Source: an uncultured bacterium (lineage in GTDB: Bacteria > Bacteroidota > Bacteroidia > CAILMK01). Taken from it: a stretch of 8,177 nucleotides of DNA. The position numbers and the translations under genes were made by a program. The notes below the pieces were generated by a model. The model was given only the letters and a program-made list of their open reading frames with translations. It did no database searches and was not told the origin of the DNA. Positions 1-6,300 of the stretch are shown piece by piece. The stretch lies in contig CAILMK010000620.1 in the NCBI GenBank assembly GCA_903835275.1, forward strand, positions 1-8,177. The letters run 5' to 3'. How positions within the stretch are numbered: the first letter of the stretch is position 1; each line of letters opens with the position of its first letter.

Positions 1-936
1 CATTCCGCTGCCGGAAAGCAATGGCACCACCATTATTTCCTTGCTGTTAATGAAGTCGGCAGCGCTTTGTACTTCGCCTTCTATAACCACTCCCTTTATT
101 TTTAAATTGGTGATCCAATCCGGCAGATTCCTGCCCGCCACATAAAATTTTGCTTCCGGTTTTTGCTCTAATACCTTTGGCCAGATATCTTCAAGGAACC
201 ATTGTATTGCCTGTTGATTTGGCATCCAGTCGAGGGCACCGAGATGAAACAAACTTCCTTTTTCAGGTTTTTTAGAACTGATCTTATAATCCTTAACTGT
301 AAGCCCTGCCGGGGAAATATGAATGGGAATGACGCATCCCTTTTCCCTGAAATAATCTGCATCTTCTTTTGTAATCGCAATCAATGAATCGAATTGATTC
401 ATGATATGCAATTCAAATTTTTTCATTCGCTTTGCGAGAATTTTCAAGTAGCGGCTTTTGGGTCCGCCGCCTTCTGCTTCCGCCAGGCGTTGCCAGATGA
501 TATGTTCAACGTTATGCGCGCGGAGACTCACCAAAGCCTTTGAATGCGCACGTATGGCAGGCAGGTAAGTGCTGATGTGCAGCCCTTCCAACTGGATAAT
601 ATCATATTCGTTGTTTTTAAGAATATGAATGAGCTTTTTCTCAAAGTCACTTGAATAAAACCTCGTGATATTATAGGACTGGGAACTGAAAAGTAAATTG
701 GAAAGCGCAGGAAGTGGCTTTACATTGGTATTAATATCCACCGCCTCCAGTTGAGCATCTTTGAGAAGTCCTGCAGGAAGGGAATCCACTTTTACATAAT
801 GTTTATTGGTATTCAGTGAAAGCATTTTTACACTGCATCCCTGCCGGATGAAACCATACACCATATTTAAAACCGCAATAGCCCCACCGTCTTTCGGCGG
901 ATAAGGAATTCGGTTGCTTAAAACTAAAATGCGCAA
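1..936 (-). CDS. GT4-type glycosyltransferase (group 1), 3' end beyond the left edge
   Basis: An open frame runs without a stop from 936 to the left edge (312 codons seen; the family is usually about 370-420, so the end is missing). It probably transfers a sugar from an activated donor to a surface glycan or lipid acceptor at the cytoplasmic face of the membrane; donor and acceptor cannot be read from sequence. Residues 2-17 (ILVLSNRIPYPPKDGG) form the first Rossmann strand and glycine loop typical of GT-B enzymes. Residues 139-152 (RAHNVEHIIWQRLA) match the conserved R-x-HN-x-E-x-x-x-W stretch of this group. Residues 231-238 (HLGALDWM) and 265-272 (YVAGRNLP) start the C-terminal donor domain, and the visible part ends at PLLSGSGM, which normally precedes the donor-binding helix. 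The start is taken as TTG at 934-936: an in-frame stop lies 12 bp upstream, no ATG lies between them, and the first in-frame ATG (about residue 26) would remove the first strand. It follows the permease by 37 bp and is probably in its operon. Confidence 0.87.
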   Translation of the reverse strand, partial: MRILVLSNRIPYPPKDGGAIAVLNMVYGFIRQGCSVKMLSLNTNKHYVKVDSLPAGLLKDAQLEAVDINTNVKPLPALSNLLFSSQSYNITRFYSSDFEKKLIHILKNNEYDIIQLEGLHISTYLPAIRAHSKALVSLRAHNVEHIIWQRLAEAEGGGPKSRYLKILAKRMKKFELHIMNQFDSLIAITKEDADYFREKGCVIPIHISPAGLTVKDYKISSKKPEKGSLFHLGALDWMPNQQAIQWFLEDIWPKVLEQKPEAKFYVAGRNLPDWITNLKIKGVVIEGEVQSAADFINSKEIMVVPLLSGSGM

Positions 937-973
937 AATATTTTTTTATTAGAGTAAAGGCTTCGTGTTATTT

Positions 974-2407
974 TTAGACGGTCCTTGGTTTCAAAAAAGG
1001 AAATAGTTTGGTTAATCCCCTGCGGAATCCATCAATGTTAAAAGTGATCTTGTCTACATTGGCGCGCCAGGTAAGGAAAAATCCGACGGGCATCAGCACC
1101 GCGGTTGGTATCCACATTCCAATATACGGAGGGAATACGCCCTGTTTTGCAGATTTTTCCCCTATGATTGATATTACATAAAATATAAGGAACATTACGA
1201 TGGCTACAACAACAGGCATTCCTATTCCACCCTTGCGTATAATGGCACCCAGGGGCGCACCGATAAGAAATAAGGTAAGACAGGCAAGAGACAAGGCAAA
1301 TTTCCTGTGCCATTCCACATCATAGTTGACAATGTATTTTTCAAATTCCTTGATGCGCGTTCCTTCACCTTCAGCAATGGATTTAACATTTCTTGCGTTG
1401 GCAAGTGCATTTGAAATGACGGTTTTTCGGGTCGTTTTATCAGCAGTATTCAACATACTTCCCTTGAGGGATTTTACCTTCAGATTCATTTTCATGGCGT
1501 ACCCACTATCCCTTGCATATTGAAAATAAGGCACCATTCCGGCGCGTACATTCTCACGGAATCCTTCAGTTACCTTGTTCAGCGAGTCCTTATAATACAT
1601 CAGCTGGCGGATATTCAACATTTCGTAATTATCCTTGTACACTGCTGTATTTGTCTTGGCAAGCTCGAATGCGCTCAGGTCAAACTTCATGTCATACGTT
1701 TTGAAATGAGTGCGGTTGAAGGGATAAGTGCTTTTCATCCTGCCGCTTTGCATCACTTCCTCAAAGCGGTAGCCGTCGTTGAGCTTTACATTCAACCATC
1801 GCTTATCCTTTGAAGTGTTCATTTTGCCGCTGCTGGCAGTCATTACTATGTCATTACCATTTTCGCGGGTATGATCGTAAATTTTAATGTCATGTAATTT
1901 ACCCGTTTCCTTATCTATGTTTTTTACGATGATACTGAAATTGGGAATCTGGTTGAAGAATACACCCGGCTTTATATTCAATGCGGATCTTTGGGTGATA
2001 ACATCGTGTAGCAGGGTCTTGCTTTTCAGGTTTGCCGCGGGCATGATATTATTGGCAATATAAAAATCCATTATGCTCAGAAAAGTGACAATGGTTAGCA
2101 ACGGAACCATAATGCGCAACAGCGATATGCCCGAGCACTTCAAAGCCAGCAGTTCATTGGTTTCTGCCAGCTTACCAAAAGTCATAATGGAAGAAAGCAA
2201 AATAGCCAAAGGCAAGGCAAGCGGGATAAAACTGGCTGAAGTATAAAAAAGAAGTTGCAGGATGGTACTTGTTTCAAGTCCCTTTCCCACCATGTCGTCA
2301 ATCCATTTCCAGGTAAACTGCATGAGTAGTACAAACAGCACTACAAAGAACGTTGCGATGAACGGCCCGAAAAATGAAACGGTGGTTAAGGTAAATATTT
2401 TCTTCAT
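974..2407 (-). CDS. LptF/LptG-family permease (YjgP/YjgQ family)
   Basis: A 477-residue inner-membrane protein. The family forms the transmembrane part of the LptB2FG ABC transporter that pulls lipopolysaccharide out of the inner membrane and hands it to LptC and the periplasmic bridge. The family layout is clear: three N-terminal membrane helices (about 11-33, 49-75, 97-118), a long periplasmic region (about 120-365) expected to hold the beta-jellyroll, then three more helices (about 370-389, 397-415, 425-447). Typical motifs are ETNELLALKCSGIS (84-97 region) after helix 2 and IGAPLGAIIRKGG (about 382-394) after helix 4. The periplasmic region is somewhat longer than in the roughly 360-residue proteobacterial proteins, as is common in Bacteroidota. 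LptF and LptG are paralogues with the same topology, so I do not assign one symbol. The ATG at 2405-2407 overlaps the epimerase TGA (ATGA), implying translational coupling; no separate promoter is visible. Confidence 0.93.
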   Translation of the reverse strand: MKKIFTLTTVSFFGPFIATFFVVLFVLLMQFTWKWIDDMVGKGLETSTILQLLFYTSASFIPLALPLAILLSSIMTFGKLAETNELLALKCSGISLLRIMVPLLTIVTFLSIMDFYIANNIMPAANLKSKTLLHDVITQRSALNIKPGVFFNQIPNFSIIVKNIDKETGKLHDIKIYDHTRENGNDIVMTASSGKMNTSKDKRWLNVKLNDGYRFEEVMQSGRMKSTYPFNRTHFKTYDMKFDLSAFELAKTNTAVYKDNYEMLNIRQLMYYKDSLNKVTEGFRENVRAGMVPYFQYARDSGYAMKMNLKVKSLKGSMLNTADKTTRKTVISNALANARNVKSIAEGEGTRIKEFEKYIVNYDVEWHRKFALSLACLTLFLIGAPLGAIIRKGGIGMPVVVAIVMFLIFYVISIIGEKSAKQGVFPPYIGMWIPTAVLMPVGFFLTWRANVDKITFNIDGFRRGLTKLFPFLKPRTV

Positions 2408-2808
2408 TTCTTATCCTGGCAAAGTTCTATTAAAACCCTGTTCGTGGATTTGGGATGCAAAAAGGCAATAATCTTGTTATCAGCACCTTCCTTGGGGGTT
2501 TCATTGATCAGTTGAAATCCCAGGTCTTTCAACCTGTTTATTTCTGCATGTATATCCTCAACGTCAAAGGCTATATGGTGCATACCTTCTCCGTTTTTCT
2601 CAATGAATTTTGCTATCGGACTATCTGTATTGGTAGCTTCCAGGAACTCTATTTTCGTTTCTCCAAGCTTGAAGAAGGAGGTTTTCACGCCTTCACTTTC
2701 CACTTCTTCTACTTTCAACAATTCAGCGGAAGCCAGTTCGGCAAACATCCTGTTGGCAGAATCCAGGTCCTTTACGGCAATACCTATATGTTCAATTTTG
2801 CGAAACAT
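2404..2808 (-). CDS. mce: Methylmalonyl-CoA epimerase (VOC/glyoxalase fold)
   Basis: A 134-residue cytoplasmic enzyme interconverting (2R)- and (2S)-methylmalonyl-CoA, linking methylmalonyl-CoA mutase to propionyl-CoA carboxylase/decarboxylase in propionate metabolism. The single-domain VOC layout is complete: two beta-alpha-beta-beta-beta halves starting at IEHIGIAVKDL (5-15) and MHHIAFDVEDI (76-86), ending in RVLIELCQ (124-131). Likely metal ligands are H7, E54 (in TKIEFLEA), H77 or H78, and E128, by analogy with characterised epimerases; the assignment is by motif, not alignment. DSPIAKFIEKNGEGMHH is very typical of this family. The frame stays open upstream to 2862, but the start is set at 2806-2808 (MFRKIEHIG) because homologues begin there, the upstream codons cross a hairpin, and a promoter-like element ends four bases before this ATG. 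It is first in a unit with the permease and the glycosyltransferase; neither has an obvious metabolic link to it. Confidence 0.94.
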   Translation of the reverse strand: MFRKIEHIGIAVKDLDSANRMFAELASAELLKVEEVESEGVKTSFFKLGETKIEFLEATNTDSPIAKFIEKNGEGMHHIAFDVEDIHAEINRLKDLGFQLINETPKEGADNKIIAFLHPKSTNRVLIELCQDKK

Positions 2809-2812
2809 CCGG

Positions 2813-2820
2813 CAAAGATA
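2813..2820 (-). promoter_or_regulatory. Promoter -7 element (TATCTTTG) for the epimerase operon
   Basis: TATCTTTG matches the Bacteroidota -7 consensus TAnnTTTG and is followed by CCGG and then the epimerase ATG. With the usual distance to the transcription start, RNA would begin at or next to the ATG, giving a leaderless or nearly leaderless mRNA. I see no good -33 TTTG at the usual spacing: a stem-loop occupies that position, which lowers confidence. Confidence 0.5.
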
Positions 2821-2823
2821 GGG

Positions 2824-2846
2824 AAAGCCCTCCTTCGGGAGGCTTT
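2824..2846. repeat. Inverted repeat with TTCG tetraloop upstream of the epimerase
   Basis: On the plus strand the arms AAAGCC-C-TCC and GGA-GGCTTT pair with one bulged C around a TTCG loop closed by C-G. It sits directly upstream of the epimerase -7 element. Similar CTCC-TTCG-GGAG hairpins are, from memory, scattered through Bacteroidota intergenic DNA, so this may be a dispersed palindromic repeat rather than a site specific to this gene. It lacks a clean adjoining U tract on the minus strand, so a terminator role is less likely. Confidence 0.6.
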
Positions 2847-2867
2847 CGGATCTCTTTTTCAAAAATC

Positions 2868-2887
2868 CCTGTCTGCCGACAGGCAGG
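2868..2887. repeat. 20-bp imperfect palindrome (CCTGYCTG type)
   Basis: CCTGTCTG and CAGGCAGG pair over eight positions (one G-T wobble) around the loop CCGA. Near-identical CCTGCCTG...CAGGCAGG palindromes recur in many Bacteroidota genomes as far as I recall, so it is probably a dispersed intergenic repeat. It lies between a terminator (2914-2943) and a second hairpin (2824-2846), all in non-coding DNA. Confidence 0.55.
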
Positions 2888-2910
2888 CTGACGCTTCAAT
2901 GCCAGCGCAT

Positions 2911-2943
2911 AAAAAAAGGGCTGCTTTATGTGGCAGCCCTTTT
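2911..2943 (-). terminator. Strong intrinsic terminator
   Basis: A perfect 11-bp stem (2914-2924 AAAAGGGCTGC with 2933-2943 GCAGCCCTTTT) around an 8-base loop. Read on the minus strand the stem runs into seven T (2917-2911); on the plus strand only four T precede a C, so the minus direction fits better. It lies 18 bp after the stop of the small ORF 3138-2962 and 102 bp before the epimerase start. The large secreted-protein gene has its own terminator further upstream, so this one implies a second minus-strand transcript ending here, or a backup against read-through. Confidence 0.85.
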
Positions 2944-2961
2944 CAAAAAATTACACGCATA

Positions 2962-3138
2962 TTACCGAAGCATTGTAATTAAATCTTGTGTGATCCGGTT
3001 TCTTAATTCAAAGTTAGCTAATAAAAAAGGAATGCTTTTTCTTTTTTCGATGAAATAATTTTTGATGCTTGTTGAAAAGCAAGCCATAAATCTGAATTTA
3101 ATGCTTTTCAATATAGGGAAAAATCTATGAAAGTTCAT
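2962..3138 (-). CDS. Possible small hypothetical protein (58 aa) or small RNA region
   Basis: I do not recognise this product. The frame from the ATG at 3136-3138 gives a basic, aromatic-rich 58-residue peptide with no signal peptide, no clear membrane helix and no known motif; its C-terminal part (FELRNRITQDLITMLR) looks like a short amphipathic helix. Supporting a real gene are a promoter-like TATATTTG about 28 bp upstream of the ATG, and a strong minus-strand terminator 18 bp after the stop, a spacing like that of the neighbouring large gene. Against it are the AT-rich composition, the lack of a visible ribosome binding site, and poor codon structure (many runs of A and T). The frame is open upstream to a TTG at 3166-3168, but that codon lies inside the promoter-like element. 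An untranslated small RNA of about 220-250 nt or a decayed gene end would explain the same signals. Confidence 0.3.
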   Translation of the reverse strand: MNFHRFFPILKSIKFRFMACFSTSIKNYFIEKRKSIPFLLANFELRNRITQDLITMLR

Positions 3139-3165
3139 CGTTTTGCAGTCGCACTTTAACAATAT

Positions 3166-3173
3166 CAAATATA
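3166..3173 (-). promoter_or_regulatory. Promoter-like -7 element (TATATTTG) in the intergenic gap
   Basis: TATATTTG matches TAnnTTTG on the minus strand. It lies past the terminator of the large secreted-protein gene and upstream of the small ORF and the terminator at 2943-2911, so it could start a short transcript of roughly 220-250 nt. A -33 TTTG at good spacing is not evident, and AT-rich DNA gives such matches by chance. Confidence 0.35.
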
Positions 3174-3252
3174 CTGTATTTTTTCGAAAATTATGTCGTT
3201 TTCCAAGATTATATTTTGTTTTCTGTAATGCCTTAAATATGACCTATAAACC

Positions 3253-3282
3253 AAAAGAGCCGCCCTTTAAGGCAGCTCTTTT
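3253..3282 (-). terminator. Intrinsic terminator of the large secreted-protein gene
   Basis: On the minus strand AAAAGAGCTGCC pairs with GGCGGCTCTTTT over 12 positions, with a single G-U wobble and loop TTAAAG. On the plus strand the same position would be a C-A mismatch, so the structure favours minus-strand RNA. It begins 21 bp after the stop codon at 3304. The U tract is the four T that close the stem. Confidence 0.8.
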
Positions 3283-3303
3283 GCTTAGATATTGCTTAGT
3301 ATT

Positions 3304-6300
3304 TTACTTCAAAAGGGTTATGCTACCCGAGTATTTGTATTTCTTTCCTTCCAGAGAAACAGCTTCCACGCGGTAGATGTAAACCCCTTCCTGACACGGA
3401 GCACCAAGGTAGGTTCCATCCCATCCTGCGGTGAGGTCCGTGGTGGAATACAATAATTCACCCCAGCGGGAGAATACTTCCAGACGGTAGGAACTGTAAT
3501 TGGCAACCACTGGAGAGAATTTCTCATTTACGATCGTGCGTTCATTATACAAATGGTTCGGCGTAAACGCATTCGGGATGAATACGATCAGCTCCGGACG
3601 GATGTCTATATAATTGGTACGGATCGTTTCCGCTTCACAATTGTATTGCGGGTTCTTCACCCATAATTTCACTGTGTAGAATCCTGTATCCGCGTAGGTA
3701 TGGACAAAGCTTTCCTCACGGGTATCGGAAGTTGTTCCGTCCCCGAAGTCCCACCTGTGAACCAGGTCCCCGCGCGTCAGCTTCGGATCATTGATCGTCG
3801 TGGAATCATTGAAGGTGATATTCGGCAACGTGATCGTTGTATAGAACGGTACGGCATCAAACCATGGGCGCGGTGTGGCGTAGACCTGTACGTATGCCTG
3901 GGTATCCTTGGTGGCACTACATCCATTAGTAGCGGTAACGCGCACCTTTACATTATAGGTTTGAGTGACATCGGAATGATAGGTATGTGAAGGTTCTGCT
4001 ACATTATTGCCATTAGAGTCATTATCCCCGAAGTCCCATACCCACTGGCTTCCAACGCTTCCATCAGCTACTGCCGTGCTTGCCTTGAGGTGTGCGGTCA
4101 GTGGAGAACATCCGCTGAGGTCGAATCCGGAGATCTTCACTACCGGAAGCGGATTGATAGTAACCTGTATGATATCATGCGGTATAGTACAAACCGTTCC
4201 CGGATTAAGACCTGAAATAGTATCTGCATCTAACTCTACTGTAAATACTGTCTGGGTGCCATTGGGAACAATGGTTACATGAGTTGGATCATTCGGATCA
4301 AGAATTCGTTGGTAAGCAGGACTTGACGGCCAGATTAATTTGAGTGGACCGCCCCTATAGGTGCCTTTTCCATAAAGTTCTATGTTCTGTCCTGCACATA
4401 CTGATTGGTCACCGCCGAGGATTTGAACATGAGGAGTATCATCTACCTGTATGAAGAAATTGCTGTCGGCAAAGCAACCGTTTTTATCAAAGTAGGTAGC
4501 CTTGATATTAAAGGTACCGAAGCCAACCACACCCGGATTGAAATACGGGCTGCTTGTCAATGCGTTCGGCAAGGTAGGATCCACCATGGTGAAGCCTACT
4601 CCGGGAGGTGTAGCCTGCAACTTGGTAGGTCCGGCTCCTACACAGATCGGTAAATTCGAGCCCAGTGAAATGGTAGGATTACTATTGACGTGGATCATTA
4701 CGGTATCCGTTTTAGCGCAACGATGCCCCGGATGGGATACTTCATATACTATATGGTGGTCACCCGGACCTGCAATATCAGGATGGAATATATATTGTCC
4801 TGCAGGAGTAAGTTCCAACGCACCTGATGGCGTGCTTCCGCTCGGATCCAAATACCAGCGTGGACTAAATCCTGAAAGATTACCATCTCCCATATCTATA
4901 CTTGGTGGGGAGTTAAAATATTGACAAGCAGTTTTATCGGGACCAGCATTCGGGCTAAGAACCCTGTAAACGGTGATATTCAGGTCAGCACTATTGGAAC
5001 AAGCCGATGTGGAGGATTTATTTATATAGGTATACGTAAATGTTTTCACCCCATCGCCACCTGCCTGTGGATCATTCTGGTAGAATTTATCTTTCGTAAC
5101 AGCAGGTCCGCTCCAGGTACCACCAACCGGAGTGATTACGGAACTATCCAGGTTAAACGGCAATGGATTATCTATACACTGGAAAGTATCGGGTTTAAGC
5201 AATACTACGGGTATAGTATCTATTATAATTGCCTGTTTCGTAGAGTCTTTACAACCGGTCGAATTGCTGCGCAATACATAGACCAGGAGTTGAGGAGAAC
5301 CCAGTTTGGTTATGGAATCAGGATACAAATGTCCGCCGGATACCGCACTCGGGAAAGCCGGCATATACCAGGTTCCACCCGGTGTAGTGGTATAACCCGT
5401 AAGATCAACCGGTGGATTATTAAAACACTGATCAGGAACTTTGCTGCTTTTTACCACAGGAAGAGGATACAGGTTAACATTAATAGTATCGGAATCCCCG
5501 CAAGTCTGACCACCATACGTTTGATAGGTTGTTACAAAGAAGTGCATATCCTTCTTAGGGATTATAGTCACCTTTCTTCCGGTATAAATGATATTGGAAG
5601 GATTATAGAGGTCGCGCCACTGCCATGTGGCAGTAGTATCACCTTTTCCATTACCGGCATCCAACGTTAACTGAGTATTTGCACAAGCTTTAATAGTCTG
5701 TGGTACAACATTAACTGTCTGATTAAAGAATATATTTACTGTATCCGCATTGTAACACGATAATAAACGTGGATCTGCTATTTTCAAGGCATAAGTACCT
5801 GAATCCGTAACAGTTGCAGTAGTGCTGTCTGATATGTGAATAAGAGGATTTTTAATATTTACCCAGGTGTATGCCATACTATCATGGATTGCGGTATCAT
5901 GCAAAACCACAGTAGCACCACCACAAAATCTCAGATCAGGGCCCAGTGCAGGTTTTTGAGGCACAAAGGCTTTAATATTCATTGTATCGGTATTGGTACA
6001 ACCACCTACGCCGTTATTATCGGTTACAGAAAGATAGAAGGAAGTATCCTTGACAATTTTTGCACTTATTGAGGAGGTTGTAGGGCCTACATTCCATTTA
6101 TAAACATACGGACTTGTGCCTCCGCTGGTATTGGAAGGAATAAATATAGTAGGAGAATCTGCCTTGCAGACTATTGAATCCCGCGGTAGGTCTATACGGA
6201 CATAAGGAGGTATCCAAATCGTTTTTGATATGACGGAAGGGCAGGATTTTGTGCCTACTGCTGATGTAAACGGTTGTGAAAGTGTGGCCTCCACAGTAAC

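Larger units (their letters stand above)
2809..3303. other. 495-bp intergenic gap between the secreted-protein gene and the epimerase operon
   Basis: No recognisable full gene lies here. In the minus direction it holds the terminator 3282-3253, about 80 bp of AT-rich DNA, the promoter-like element 3173-3166, the doubtful small ORF 3138-2962, the terminator 2943-2911, two inverted repeats (2887-2868 and 2846-2824) and the -7 element 2820-2813. A small hairpin (GCTTG/CAAGC, 3067-3084) lies inside the small ORF. I see no tRNA or known riboswitch. Confidence 0.7.

Noticed and set aside
2809..2862. An 18-residue N-terminal extension of the epimerase
   Set aside because: It is encoded by the hairpin and the promoter-like element, is not expected in the family, and homologues start at MFRKIEHIG or equivalent.
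2455..2982. A 175-codon plus-strand open frame opposite the epimerase
   Set aside because: It is antisense to a clear methylmalonyl-CoA epimerase and runs through the hairpins and terminator upstream of it; no known domain is seen.
4921..5670. A 249-codon open frame on the plus strand opposite the secreted-protein gene
   Set aside because: It lies wholly inside a well-supported 4.5-kb gene, its translation has no recognisable domain and an odd, Ile/Arg-rich composition, and no promoter or ribosome site is visible. It is best explained as an antisense shadow of codon bias.
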